Shown: positions 44,847 to 58,079, counted from the stretch's first letter. The stretch: DNA of 64,000 nt from Rhabdophis nuchalis (GCA_039707465.1 CM077643.1:331100419-331164418); one strand, 5' to 3'. Notes: generated by a model from the letters alone, not told the origin. A program made the numbers and translations.

Positions 44847-46315
44847 GATTTCTAGTATTTTAAATTTGCTTTTCAATTGTTATGCTGATAATTTCCGACA
44901 AGCCTTAACTTTCAAGAAAAAGCTTCTCTCAGAAACCAGGACAGGCAGGAGAGCATTTAGTACATTCTAGATTAATAGTTTTGTTTTTAGCCATTCTCAA
45001 GACACAGTGAACAAACAAAATAGTCAAGCCAACCTTGGGAAATGCTGAGAATGTAACTTACCAAAATCTATTTTGATGTTTTTCCTATTCAAATGTTTAT
45101 TTCATTTTTATTCAGAACACAGTGCTCTTTTCTATGGCTATGATGTAATTCTTGTGATGTAACTGAACAGATGACTATTTCTAAACCAATCAACTTTTCC
45201 TTTGAAGTTCTTTGTTGTTCTAACTATAAATGTAAATGTAATCCATATCTTGGGGTTCCCCTTTTCCTAGGAAGACCTGTGTACTGCTTTTAAAACTGCT
45301 TTTAAATGATCTTCTTACTTAGTTGCTTATTGAAAAAGATAAACTGAGGCACAACTTAGAGTCAGATTTGGCCATCACAGTTGAGAGTAGAATTATCCAA
45401 TGTGAACTGTTTCAATCTTGAAAAAGGTATTTAGGATTGAAATGGCCAATGTGCATTCCAAAATATTTGGAATAGCTCATTTCAAATTATTTAGGCCACC
45501 GTATAATGCACACACCTAAGTAGATGTGGACCTTGGCTGATCTCTAAACATTGAGCAAGATGCGAGATTACCATGAAATAGCAGTGCTGTAGACTAGAAC
45601 TGTGAATTTAGGGGTTGGGATGGGCGGATGAGGACTAGAAAACAGCAGCCACAAAACAGCCACAAGATAATCAATTAAATAATTGAAATATCCATGGTAT
45701 AAAATTATTTTACTATGATTAGTATAGCTCAACAAATATGCTGACATGAAATAGGCTGACATTATTATTAAAAAGGTACTAAAAATGAAACTACCAAAAT
45801 AATTATTTTACATAAGCTTATGATATCAGGACTCTTAGGTATATTTTTTAACCAGATCTGTCACTACATTTTCTACATCCAAAATAACCAGAACTCTGGA
45901 ACAATTACGGGATAAAGGAATAGAAGTAATTCTGTTATTTTTTTGGTTTAAAATAACAAAGGAATTGAACAGAAGTGTATAAATAATGAAATATGTATAA
46001 AGAATGGATATAGAATGTTGTTTCCCCCCTTTTTTTGCAATAAGAAATGGTGGGAGATTTGAGATACCTAAAAGGAAGTTCCTCACACAGCACAATGTCA
46101 AGCCACAGCATTAGCTAAAATATATTGTCATGTGTGCCAACTTGGATGGCTTTAAAAAAATAAGATAAAATCTGGGGAGATTAAAGCTATCAATGGCTAT
46201 TAATCAGAATGGCTATAGTTCTTTCCAGTATCAGGAGACATTAAGCCTGTGTAAACCAGTTGCTGAAAAGCTCAAGCAGAAGAGTCATAGCACTTGTATC
46301 ATTTTCTATTTGGCC
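44847..46315. other. no feature seen
   Basis: Intron 1 sequence without a recognised repeat. Confidence 0.5.
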
Positions 46316-46323
46316 ATCTAGTT

Positions 46324-46668
46324 CAGTGTTTCTTAACCTTGGCAACTTGAAGATGTCTGGACTTCAACTCCCAGAATTCCCCAGCCAGCGAATGCTGGCT
46401 GGGGAATTCTGGGAGTTGAAGTCCAGACATCTTCAGGTTGCCAAGGTTTTTATTTTTATTTTATTTTATTAAATTTATACCCCGCTCTTCTCCTTGTTAG
46501 GTCCCAGGGCGGCGCACAGGCATTATTAAAACCACAAAATACAATAAATATCAATTAAAATATATTAAATTAGTTAACCCGTGCTAAAACCCATGTTAAA
46601 AACCTTCCCAAATTATAATTTATTTTTAAAAGTCAGAAACGGGGGGCTATCCTAGGCCGGATACACTG
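46324..46668. mobile_element. foldback hAT MITE split by an L2-like insertion
   Basis: The left part, 46324-46448, starts CAGTGTTTCTTAACCTTGGC and includes both arms of the palindrome. The right terminus ATACACTG ends at 46668. The flanks ATCTAGTT (46316-46323) and ATTCTAGTT (46669-46677) are the duplication with one inserted base. Confidence 0.85.
46449..46657 (-). mobile_element. L2-like LINE 3' end nested in the MITE
   Basis: Antisense text ATTTATACCCCGCTCTTCTC then CCCAGGGCGGCGCACAGGC is the complement of the L2-like 3' end seen at 63.6-63.75 kb. It starts on the minus strand at GCCTAGGATAGCC. Confidence 0.85.
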
Positions 46669-46677
46669 ATTCTAGTT

Positions 46678-48939
46678 GACTGTTTAAAGGAAAGGGATTT
46701 TGGTCTACCTAGATCCCTAATCTATCCAATACCATCTTTTTTGTTACGTCACTCCTGAGATTTAGCCTGCAATGAAATAAAAGCTTTGGGTGTATAAACA
46801 TTCACATGTATGTTGCTTAGGGAATATTTCATTTTTTATTTTAAAAAAAATGCTGAAGATGAAAAAGTTGTTTATGTTTCAATATGTGTTATCAAGATTG
46901 TGTTTTACACGCATTCGGTACTTCATGTTTTTGTTATGAAGGGTCTCAAGATTTCAATCTGCACAGAAAAAAGGTCAACACTTGCCTTTTGCTTCCTAAT
47001 TTTAAATGCGTAGAAAAAAGCTGACTTTTTCTTTTAAAAGGAGATGGTTCCATGTCTTATCAAAATAACTGTCTCTGCATCTTACTGTGTAATATGTTAA
47101 TCTTTTTTATTAATAGGGACAGGAATAAGTTGATGAAAAATGAGAGCTTTGCCTGAAATATTATAGACTTCATAATAGAGTATCAAAGTAGAATCCAAAA
47201 ACTGTGGTTTTTCTTGATAGTACCTATGCTAAAAAGTATGTCAGGGATAAACTCCACCCACCCCCCAAATATCTATTTTTGCCATTCTCAAAGAGCTCAG
47301 ATTGTGCAAAAATTAGTATAGTAGTGATATATAAAAATGTACAGTTGCTATGGCTTTTCCTCTTTACAGCTGTTAAACTGTTTATGACACAGCAGGATGG
47401 AACCGTAGGATGTTTTCTTGCTGGTTTTGTTTTTTTGCTAATTGCTACAGTAGGATTTGACTCCACATTCTGAATTTCCTTAAAGTTGGATTTGTATTAA
47501 ATTGATATCTCAGATTTATGCCCTGCTTACATTATAATGGCTTTGCCTGCCACGGGACTCGGATCCTGGCCTCTAGTTTGATCTGAGTCCAATGACTTTA
47601 GGTTTCCACACTAAGTAGGACCATGACAGTGAAGAAGAAAAATACATTTTCTTCTTCCCTCGCTCTCCACCATCAAGGGAAGAAATGTAGTACAATATAC
47701 TTACCCAAGGAATTAAATTAGGTTAGATACTATCTTAGAAGTAAATATTCCGAAAGACTATATTACATACTAATTACAATTTATGGCTATAATAGATATT
47801 CGTTTATTGAAATCTGAACTCAGTAGACAACTGACAGGCTATTTCATGCATCACAGAATTTATAGCAAAATGGATTCAAAAACATTTCCAGTGCAGCCAA
47901 TTCTCTACTTTGAACATAAAGTGGGTATTTTCCTAAGTGCATTATGTTTGGAACAGATCAATGTTCCTATGTGTCTGAAAAATTCTAATTTAACAATTCA
48001 TTTACTGTCCATATTTTGAATTTATAATGAATTTAATGTCTATATTTTTATTATGTAAAATGCAATGCTTATAGCTATAAATATTTAAAATGAATGACTA
48101 CAACTCTTCGGTGAAAACACACTTTCAGTTATTTTTATAATTAAACACTGAATGCAAGGACGCATGACAAATACTAAATAAACTATCAGCCCTCACATTT
48201 TCATAAGTAATAAAGAGCTTGCGCAGGCAGCTATAACTTATAACTTTGATATATAGAGGGAGGGCTAAAAAGTAGTAGAACTGAAAAAATTAATTAGCCT
48301 GAAGGAAAGTTGTTCCACATGAGTAACCCCTGAAGTCCTGACTCACACAAAATGACTTACTGAGGGAATAAGAGCACAGGATAAGAAGCTACTACTGAAA
48401 CACTGTGAAATTGAAATAAATTGCATACCATAAAGCATATCAGAGCCAAGTGTTCATTTGTACTAGACTTTAGAATAGGACACTTTTCTTTTGGGCTTAA
48501 TAGGCAAACAAACAGTAGCATCTTACAAATTTTGTTTTTATATATAACAGCAACAAGACTTTCATGTGCAAAAGGAGGAACGGTTTACAAATACCTACAA
48601 TGGAAGAATGGATGGTGAAGCTGATGGAATTGGCGGAGATGGTAAAATTGACAGCTTTTATTAAAGAAAAGACTTAGACCAATTCTACTTGGAAACCACT
48701 TTTAGACTTTTTGCAAGAAACTGAAATAAATAAAATGTTGATGTATAATTAGAATTATTTGGGATTTTAGCAATAATGTAGACAATTATCTGGAAGTTGA
48801 GTCATGGCAACTGGACTTCTTTTCTTTTTTGTTTGAAACATTTCACTATTTATCCAAATAGCTTCTTCAGGCTGAGCAAGTTGGCTAGAGGGACCCCATA
48901 TATGTCCTCCAGGTTGGTTTCATTTCTCACCTAATCTAG
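46678..48939. other. no feature seen
   Basis: Intron 1 sequence. Open frames at 46.8, 47.2 and 47.8 kb show no domain or codon signature. Confidence 0.5.
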
Positions 48940-48947
48940 ATAGGCCC

Positions 48948-49298
48948 GTGATGGCGAACCTATGGCACGGGTGCCACAGGTGGCACCCGGAACCATTTCT
49001 TAGGGCACGCGAGGCATTGCCCTTTCAGCTCCAACACACATGTGTGCACTGGCCAGCTGATTTAGGCCTTCTTTTGAGGCTGTTTTTCGCCCTCTGCAGG
49101 CTTCAGGGAAGCTCCTGAAGCCTCTGAAGGTGGGGGGGAGGCTGTTTTCACCCTCCCCAGGTTCCTAGAAAAGCGAACAAAATATGCCAAAAGAAGGGGG
49201 TCATGCACATAGCATTATGGGTGTGGCACGCCCATGCATGACCCCCCGGCGCTCCCCCCGCTTTTGGCACGCGAGCCAAAAAAGGTTAGCCATCACTG
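48948..49298. mobile_element. hAT element, CAGTGATGG family, about 350 bp
   Basis: GTGATGGCGAACCTATGGCA at the left and GGTTAGCCATCACTG at the right. The flanks ATAGGCCC (48940-48947) and ATAGGCTC (49299-49306) match at seven of eight sites if the first two terminal bases were lost. A longer relative of 23550-23755. Confidence 0.8.
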
Positions 49299-49404
49299 AT
49301 AGGCTCATTAGATGAGTAGGCAGAGAGTTATTGGGAGGTAAATATTCGATCTCCTAAATTCTTTCCCCTAGGTGGGTTATTAAATATGGCCTCCTGGAAC
49401 CCAT

Positions 49405-49470
49405 GATCTCTCCTTCGGGGAGAGGGGGCGGTTTATAAATATAATAAATTTATTATTATTATTAAATTAT
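49405..49470 (+). mobile_element. L2-like LINE, extreme 3' tail
   Basis: CTCCTTCGGGGAGAGGGGGC, GGTTTATAAATAT and (ATT)n match the end of the 8308 copy. Confidence 0.7.
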
Positions 49471-51035
49471 TAATATTTCTGGAGACTGATAAAAAAGGGC
49501 AGCATAACAAATGGGGAACAGGTTGTACCTGTAACCTCCATCTCTACTGAGGGAAGGATTTTCCACTTTGGCATAAATGGATTCCTTCATTCCGCTCTCC
49601 ATCCGTCTGCCTTCCCTGTCCAAATTGTGAATATTATTGTCTTCAAAAGAGTATCCTTTTTCTTTTAAATAAAGGTATAATGCTGATTCTGGTGAAGGAA
49701 TTAGCACTTCACAGTTCACTAGTAATGTTTCTACTTAACAATCCACCCTTGGGGAAAGGATTTAGGAGTTGGAACATTTACCCGTTTTTTAAATATAAAA
49801 GCATTAAATATGTAAAAAATAATTATATTAGCTAAAATTAAATTTTATCAACTATACATTTATCTTGCTTAATTTCATTCTTTTTGGGGGGTCATCTCAA
49901 AGGTCAACTATAGCCTTCAGCTAAAATGCAAATGATTTTGAAATAGAATATTAATTATATAAATCTACACATATTACTAAAATGATATTAGATTATAATG
50001 GTAGGGGCCACTGTAGCACATATCTGGGGGGGAAATATAATGCTTTGGACTCCACCTAGTGGACACAACAGAAACTAAAGTTTGCTAAGGCATGAAACTT
50101 TACAGAATTAATAATTCAATCCACAGAACTGGAAGGAAATTGGAAACACTTTCTACAGCTGCAAAGGGTATAGCTGGTCATGAAGCAAAACTCTATAAAA
50201 ACAAACAAGTCCTAACATCAATATGGAAAACACTTCGAAGTAAAGCTGCAGGTAATAAAACACTTCCCAATGAAAATTATATTTTACAGTGCTTAAAATA
50301 GTTTGGAAATGTCCCCGACATAGTGGATTAAACTAAGCACATCATATTTTGACATGCATATGTGGATCCAACTACCATTATTACATCCAGTAATTATATA
50401 TTATTCTGCATTGCTTACAATAAAATTATCTTTCTCCTTAAGATAAACAGTCTTCTTTAAAAGCTTTTGTACATCCATCTTACACTGCATTTTCCATGGT
50501 TCCAAATTTCTGGGATGCAAAACACTTGAGAAGACTAGTGTGAATTTAAAAATCTGGGAAGATTAATTTTACGGTTTTAAAAAAATATGGTTTTTCTTTA
50601 ACATGGTGTGAATAGCTATCCAGCCTATTTTATGTCCAGATGCAGCATAAGCATGAATGGGATATCATTTTCAGAAAAGCTTTCATGAATAACTTTGGTC
50701 ATAAACTATTATACGTTTTTAAGTATACAACGTGAATCTATCAATTGAAATCATGACAAAACTTTGGGGCTAACGTTTTTTTATTTTTTTTAAGGTCAGT
50801 AACTGCAGAAACACATGTATTTCTTGCAGCAACAATGATGGAGAAACCCAACTGGGACTTTTGTTTTGTTATATAATACCAGTACTCAACATTTTATTTA
50901 CAGTAAAGTTCCTAGTGACTTTCAGTTGAGAATTGCTTTCTGATATTCTCATAAATCCTCTCAAAGCATGATATAACATAGTGTCTATTAATCTGTGCTA
51001 TCAAGTGTAATTGTTTGTATAAAGACATAGGAAGA
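49471..51035. other. no feature seen
   Basis: Intron 1 sequence without a recognised repeat. Confidence 0.5.
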
Positions 51036-51122
51036 CCTGTGGTGACGCAATGGTTAGAATGCAGTATTGCAGGCTAACTGCCCATAGCTAGGAGTTCAAT
51101 CCTGAGTGGTTCAAGGTTGATC
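51036..51122 (+). mobile_element. tRNA-derived squamate SINE, 5' part
   Basis: GGTGACGCAATGGTTAGAAT (A-box region), GTATTGCAGGCTAACTGCC and GAGTTCAATCC (B box), then GGTTCAAGGTTGATCC; the rest is lost. Confidence 0.75.
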
Positions 51123-53117
51123 CAACATTTTGATTCTATTAGTACTTGTAACTATACACGCGCACAACAAAACACTAGATTTGTTAATTGTAGAATCTAA
51201 ACTAATATATCCTGTCACATTTTGGCCTAAAAGCAAAGTTTCTTCCTTTAAGCACCTCCCCATCTATAGATATTGCAACTATTGTAAAAACACATGTATA
51301 TTGCAGGCAGATAGTAAATCACATTACGAAGTGTAAAGGTATAAATGGATTTTGAAAAGTGACGAGCTTTGAAGGCAAGGGTAACACTGGATATTTGGAC
51401 AAACAACAATTTTTATTGACAGAAAAAAGAGTACAGATCAATTAGTGCAACAGATTTTAGAGACTCACATTTTGAAGGAGCCAATGATGAAATCTATTAA
51501 TTACTTTAAAATGCATTTGCTGGTTTCCAATTATTTAAAAAAATATTTCAACTATAAACACATAAAACTATTCCAGTTAAATTTATCTTAATTTTAGAAA
51601 CCTTATGCCAAACAAAGAAATTGCCATACTTAACATTTGATTGTGAGGGAGGAGACTTTGGGTTACATGATAGATTGTGTGTCTGTGTCTGTGAATCTGT
51701 GTGTTTCAGGAATCCTTTGTTTTTTAATTGTAATATGTATTTAGGATTCACACTATAGTTTCATCCATTACAAAACCATGTTAAACTATCACTTTTTAAT
51801 GATTACAGATCGCTCTGATAATCACAAAAAAGGATCCTTGAGGCCACAGAGGATTATATTATATTAATATGTGATCAGTGTCTTCCTTTTTCCAAGCCTT
51901 TAATTGTGTGAATAATACAAACCTCTTGTCTAATATAAGAAGAAAAGCTAACTCCAGGCTCACACACTCAAAACTATAGGACTTGTTTAATATTGGCTTA
52001 GCACACTGTTTGAATCTGTCCACAGTGACTTTTACACTATAACTTAGAGCTTAACACAATCTGTATGCTCAACCAATTGCTTATTAAACAAGTGATAACA
52101 TTTGCATTGGCTTTACATGATGTATAAAGCAAAAGGTGTGGAAATGGTTGAAAATTTCTGCTTCAGCTAGAGGAAAGAGTTTAGATGATATGCAGATGTG
52201 GTAATGCTACACACACAGTGCTGTTTCATTAAGTAAAATTAGGCAAATGACAGCAATGAAGAAAACATTATTATTTAGAGGATCCTATTAAACAAACCTC
52301 TATCCAAGAAGCATACCTACTGAAAACATACCAATATATTTTCAGCACCAGACTAAATTTGCCCTTTTTTAGATATTTTATCACCAGGTTTTGGTTTTGT
52401 GTGCCAATATTATATTTCACTAGTGGTGCTTAAATAATTTTTATTATCGATTCCCTTGTGAATTATATATTTGATACAGTTATTTATTAGAAAGATTAGA
52501 CATAGTATTATATAGTTATAATATTAATAATAATACCTTTCAGCTATTGAGTACAAAGTAAAAATAGTTTTATGGGTAGCAAAGGAGCTTCTCCCAAAGG
52601 AATTACTAATATTTTTGTTTAAACAAAGGATCGCATTGCAATTTTTCTCTCTAACCATTTTTAATCCCTAGAAATGATGTGAATGGAAGACAATATACAA
52701 AGTTCTGTTCTAGTAAAATTATGTAAATTGAAAGGCTGTGTTTTATGAAAGCTGTTTAAGTCCCAGTGATATTATAATAAAACAGATATATAAATATTTA
52801 AAGCTGTATAAGAAAATCATTCTAGGCCAGAGAAGCTAACAACATGAATTTATATACGTATGCTTATTGTAATGTAACCTAAGGTAAAACTTTCAGTGAA
52901 TGTACATAAATTATCCCTTTTATCTTCTCAAGACAATAAACTGAAACTAATTTGCAACTGCATATTGCAATAACTATTGCCCATATTTTAATGTCAATTT
53001 CTCCCTCATACAACATTTACATTCAGCTTCCCACATTGACTTTGCTTGACAAAAGCCCCCTGGGAATGTTGCAAATGGTGAACACACGACACAGGCTTAC
53101 TGCAACTATCATAAATA
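51123..53117. other. no feature seen
   Basis: About 2 kb of AT-rich intron 1 sequence. Confidence 0.5.
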
Positions 53118-53262
53118 TATATACCAGTTGTCAAGACCCCAAATTTTGATCATGTGATCATAAGGATGCTGCGATGGTTATAAGTGCAAGACCAGTTGTA
53201 ATTCACTTTTTTCATCACTGTAACTTTGAATGGTTGTTAAACAAATGATCATAAATCATATT
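53118..53262 (+). mobile_element. CAGGTAGTCC-family MITE fragment
   Basis: ATTTTGATCATGTGATCATA and the GGATGCTGCGATGGTTATAA block followed by CACTGTAACTTTGAATGGT match the family interior. The termini are lost. Confidence 0.6.
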
Positions 53263-54746
53263 CATCATTTCTTCTTTAAAAGACGAGGGGGATAAACCCT
53301 TGTCACATAGCTATTGTTTCTTATTTTTTTCCTTGTATAATTAAGTTTGTCACATATTAATATTGATACCTAGAAATGTTGCATGTTTGAGAAAATAGCA
53401 TGCTAGGTTTTGGGCTATAAATGTTACTTTTCTTCTAAAACCACTTTCTACCTAAACAGTAGTACTGTCACCATATCTTACTTCTACATTTTTGATCACT
53501 CGCCCTAGAAAAAAGCACTACCGAAAACAAACACTTCATCCTTGTCTTGAGCAGTGCAGCACCTAAAATCATAATGCACAAAATAATTTACCCCAATGGA
53601 AGCCAATGGATTTATCTGAAATTTTGAAAGCAGGCTGATGGAGCCTCCTAATAACAAAATGTTGGGCACTATATCAAGCATAAAATATCTACTTACTAGA
53701 AAATACTCTCTGCCACTTTGTTAGAGAATCCTTGATAATCGTCAGCCTATTTTTGCTACCCATATTTTTATAGATACTATACATTTTCAGATCAACTGTG
53801 GTCTAAATCACACCACATTTTCACATTTCACAAAAGCCTATTAGGCCCTATTTTTGAAAGAAATGTAGAGGAGGCAGGTGGGTGCTTTGCTTTTATTTAT
53901 TTATGTCAAACAGGACAAGAAGCCTGATATACACTATCTTTTCCTGAACTGTCCTTTATGTCCAATTATTTTCTCACTTTCAGCTGTGTATCTGTCATCT
54001 TTGGAAGAGTGCAATAACAATTCTGATCTTTCATAACTATATATTTTGAGGACAAAGGTAAAATTTATAAACTTTTGAAATCTGAAACACACCACTTAAA
54101 ATTTTGAAGTATCAACCCTACATTTTACAAATGTTCTCCCTCTCATATCAAAGAGATAACAAAAGAAAGTCGTTTCAATTTTAAATGCCTTGAAATAAAG
54201 TAGTATATCTACAGTATATTGCCCAGTTTACACAGATGAAAGTGTGGAAAAGATGTTAAGAGTCTGCAATGGAAATTTGGGATTTTTTCCTGAATTCTGC
54301 ATTAACCAAGTAAATTCAACAAAGTGAGAAAATTTAACATTTAAACCCGCTAGCTAATTATAGTTCTGAACTAGACCTTGCCTCCTATATCTACAATTTA
54401 TTTAGTTATTTTGAATTTATAAGTCATCCAACTTCAATGGGTTCTTAATTATATTTCAGATCATTACAGATCACTGATGAGATGGAAAAACCTTTAAAGA
54501 AAATTTACAGAATTGCAACTGGTACAGAAAACTGCTGCCCACAAGTGTAACACAACTGGTGAACTGCTGGATAACAACAGAGAAACCCAGTTTCTATTCC
54601 ATCCTCAGCAATGGAAATTCCCTGAAGGCCTTGGGGCCAGTCATTCTCTCTTATGAGATAGCACTGCATATATGTGTATCTTGAGTACACTATATAGATA
54701 CTCCTTGAAATAGGACCATAATGCAGCCTGCCCATTATGGTCACCT
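53263..54746. other. no certain feature
   Basis: Intron 1 sequence. Text near 54560-54650 (GAGAAACCCAGTTTCTATTC, CCTTGGGGCCAGTCATTCTC) faintly resembles a tRNA-derived SINE. Confidence 0.4.
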
Positions 54747-54780
54747 GTTGTGAAGGTTCTTAAGCAAGAACCTTCACAAC
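54747..54780. repeat. perfect 15-bp hairpin
   Basis: GTTGTGAAGGTTCTT (54747-54761) and its exact complement (54766-54780) around the loop AAGC. Confidence 0.85.
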
Positions 54781-54924
54781 AATCATTTAACAATCCCTAC
54801 CCCCTACCCTTCCTGATGTGGCCATTAATAAAACATGAACATTAAATAGAGCAGGGGGGGGGGGGTGTCATATGTAGGGAAGATCCTTGAAGGCCTACTG
54901 CAGACCAGGACAAATGACCTAAAG

Positions 54925-55038
54925 CAGGGGTCTCCAACCTTTGCAACTTTAAGTCTGAAGGACTTCAGCTCCCAGAATTCTCCAGCCAGCTTTGCTGAAG
55001 TCCTTCAGACTTAAAGTTGCAAAGGTTGGAGATCCCTG
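54925..55038. mobile_element. foldback hAT MITE, 114 bp, perfect 8-bp duplication
   Basis: CAGGGGTCTCCAACCTTTGC to GCAAAGGTTGGAGATCCCTG, with the perfect duplication ACCTAAAG at 54917-54924 and 55039-55046. Same family as 15157-15272. Confidence 0.95.
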
Positions 55039-55599
55039 ACCTAAAGGACAAATGAAGGCTAAAACCTAGGTCTCAGATTATATCTATTATACTGCAGTTA
55101 TGTTATAATAATAATAAACTTCTCTTTCAGCATTCATCTACTGCCATCCAGTGGAGGTTTATTGAAAGAAAATCCTACAAATTTCCCTGCATTTAAACAA
55201 AATTGCTATTTTAACAGGGTTGTTCCAAAAATCTGGAATTTTTTTACACAGCAGAAAAGAGGTATCTAACCCAGGGCTGGATTATTATTTTGGGGGGAAA
55301 TTTGATGTTTTCTACATCATCTCCATTCCTTACAATTATTACATCTCAGGAATGTTAACTTCCAGGACTAATGTTCTAACCTCAATGTCTTCCTTTATCT
55401 GTAAGAATTGGATTCTAACATGGATATTCGGTACTGCATATGCCCAACTAAATCTCCAAAGAGTACAAATTGGGGGGGGGAGGGGGGGGGGAGTATTTTC
55501 CTTTTTTTTTTTTTTTGCTCAACCTCAGGTGATATGCCAGTTATGATTTATGATTAAGATTCCCTGGTAATATCAACTCATGTCATGGTTGCACAAGCA

Positions 55600-55671
55600 A
55601 GCTTTGCTGGCTGGAGAATTCTGGGAGCTGAAGTCCTTCAGACTTAAAGTTGCAAAGGTTGGGGACCCCTG
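55600..55671. mobile_element. foldback hAT MITE, right half
   Basis: GCTTTGCTGGCTGGAGAATT through GCAAAGGTTGGGGACCCCTG; the left arm is absent. Confidence 0.8.
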
Positions 55672-55842
55672 CTGTACACGGTACAGACATTAGACTCCTA
55701 ACAGGTCACCCTTACCAAGGAAGAAAGCCTCTTCTGAAGTGACTGCAACAAACACCTGGGGTTAATTCTGGTCTCCCCTTTACATCCTTTTATATTGTAG
55801 GTAACACTTTGCTAAAATCAAATCTGCCTATTTGATGTCGTT

Positions 55843-56068
55843 CAGTGATGGATAATCTTTTCGGCACCGAGTGCCCGAACCGGAACATGTGCACGTGCAT
55901 GTGCGTGCATTGGAGTACTGGAAATATGAAAACCAGGTGGATGGGTGCATGCATGCACTGGCCACCTTGTCCTCAGGTTTCTGGCACATGCATGCATGCC
56001 AGCCAACTGGTCTTCACCCGGAGTGCTGGAGTGCCGAAAACCCAAAGATCAGGTGGCTGGCACACATA
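55843..56068 (+). mobile_element. hAT fragment, CAGTGATGG-type left end
   Basis: CAGTGATGGATAATCTTTTC, GGCACCGAGTGCC, then CATGCATGC-rich sequence. No right terminus is found before the next element at 56077. Confidence 0.6.
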
Positions 56069-56076
56069 GTTAAAGA

Positions 56077-56185
56077 CAGGGGTATCAAATTCACATCATT
56101 ACGTGACCAATTGAGACTTTTTTTCCCTTTGCGTGGCCAGCGCATGATGCAATCCAGACCTTAGGCCACAAGTTTGACAACCCTG
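56077..56185. mobile_element. hAT MITE, GGGTGTCAAACTC family, 109 bp
   Basis: CAGGGGTATCAAATTCACAT to AAGTTTGACAACCCTG. The flanks GTTAAAGA (56069-56076) and TTTAAAGA (56186-56193) match at seven of eight sites. Confidence 0.85.
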
Positions 56186-56308
56186 TTTAAAGAGAACCCG
56201 TTTCCTTTTTTTTGTGGGGTTTATAAGACTTCGATTAGGCAAAAGGCCTTCTATAGGGTCTGCCATTCTGAAAGATGCTCCAATCTAAGTTAAGGTTGTC
56301 CCTTAATA

Positions 56309-56626
56309 CAGGGGTCCCCAACCCCCGGTCCGTGGACCGGTGCCGGTCCGTGGCTTGATAGGAACCGGGCCGCAGTGAGTGGCACAACTCTTAGAAAAGG
56401 CCAGAGAGAAGGAGGAGGGAGGAGGGGGCAGCCCCCTGGGGGCCGCTTGCACCGTTGGGGGCCCGAGAGGGGCGAGTGAGCCGACTCAACCCCCCCTGCG
56501 CATGCGCTGCCTGTTCCCCTTCCCCCCCCTGCTCCCCCTCTACGCTGGCCGAGCCATGGCCACCGGTCCGCGGAATTTTTTTAACATGAAACCGGTCCCT
56601 GGTGCCAAAAAGGTTGGGGACCTCTG
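56309..56626. mobile_element. hAT element, 318 bp, perfect 8-bp duplication
   Basis: CAGGGGTCCCCAACCCCCGG to AAGGTTGGGGACCTCTG with the perfect duplication CCTTAATA at 56301-56308 and 56627-56634. The interior is GC-rich, with repeated CCGGTCCGTGG motifs. The reading frame across it is not a gene. Confidence 0.92.
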
Positions 56627-56634
56627 CCTTAATA

Positions 56635-57050
56635 TATAATCTGGGGTTTTTTTTCCAAAAGAAGACAAAGAAGACAAAAGCAGTAGCCTTCTACTGAGTG
56701 CTTGGCCCTTAGTTAAGTGAGTGGTATCTTTGATGCATTTGTGGTTTTAATAGGTTTAAAAAACTTTGTTGTGACATAAGATCTTAAGATTGGAATAAGC
56801 TATAAATATTATACATTTCCTTATATAGCTTAATTAATATTAACTGGTATGTGTTGAACAAAAACTCAACATAGTGAACTAAAGCTATCTTTCAGTACAT
56901 AGGAATAGTTTCCAAATGTACATATTGACCACCTGATAATTGCCTCTACCCAGGAATCGTAATTCTAATAGATAGAATAGTTTTGTTTTTATTTTCAATG
57001 TGATTATGGCTAGAATATTTGATATTTGAATTAACAAGAGGGATTCTTTA
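56635..57050. other. no feature seen
   Basis: AT-rich intron 1 sequence. Confidence 0.5.
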
Positions 57051-57559
57051 CAGATAGCCCAGTTAATGCTGGCACTTGAGACTGGCATTTCCATTACTAA
57101 GCAATGCAATCACAAAGCACTTCACTTAGCAACAGCAGTCCTGGTTGCTGTCATTAACTGAATCCCGCCCAGTTGTTTGGTGAGGACATACTCCAATCCA
57201 AGCCATTTCCAGCTTGCTCTCTCCAAGTCCTAAGCTTCAGTAAGGGATACAGGACTGTCCCCTCTTCATCCACCTGCCTTCCTTTCCATCTCTCTCTTTT
57301 GGCCACCCTGCAACTCTCAATTATCTCCGCTGTCTTCTTCCTCCAATGTTTCTTCCCACCTTGTCTAAGTTGTGAGTGGTCTTGACGCTTTGAAGTTTTG
57401 CAAGATAGGCTAGGTAAGTGCCTGAATTTTTAATGCATGATCATGAGGGCACTGCAATGGCCATAACTTCCACAACTGGGCCTAACTACGATTCACTCAG
57501 TGCCACCGTAACTCCTAATGCGCACTGAACATACCGTAGTTAACTGAGGGCTAGCTATG
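57051..57559. mobile_element. CAGGTAGTCC-family MITE, diverged, about 509 bp
   Basis: CAGATAGCCCAGTTAATGC at the left and GTTAACTGAGGGCTAGCTATG at the right, with AGTGCCACCGTAACTCC near the right end. A related copy starts at 62819. Confidence 0.65.
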
Positions 57560-58079
57560 TGATGAACTCATAGTAGCTATGATAAGCTAAATACATTTTT
57601 TTAAAATCAGGATTCACACAACCCACTAATGTAAAATTAATCCATGGTTTAATACAGTATATGACATGATTATCTTTGCTACAAAAAGTAATGTGGGGAA
57701 AAAAACATTTACTGAATTAAAATGTCCCTGCTATCCTGGATGCATAAGCTTCCTTGTCTAGGTCCGGGAGATAATTACTCATGATTTACCCCAATATTTT
57801 AGAGTTACAAGGTTGCAACTTTGTGATTCTGTGCATAAATATCCATGATTGAGATGCAGTTAGGAAACACTTGGCTTAAGGTTGCCCTTCTAAAGGTAAA
57901 AACACCCATTCCAGGGAGCTGGTGCTTGCAAAAATCTTTCCGCATCCCGCCATAGGTCACTTCCCAGATTTAAAGATAATAGAAACTCAACCGATGAGCC
58001 TTTCTCTCCCCCCACCCCACCCCCAAAAAATACAATGCAGAATTATCCTGTTCCTGTCTAAGGTTACTCGCTTGCTGAC
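57560..58079. other. no feature seen
   Basis: SMYD3 intron 1 sequence next to exon 1. GC content rises towards the CpG-rich promoter region. Confidence 0.5.

Noticed and set aside
55220..55546. 108-residue frame with Gly and Phe runs
   Set aside because: It crosses poly-G and poly-T runs and shows no domain or splice context.
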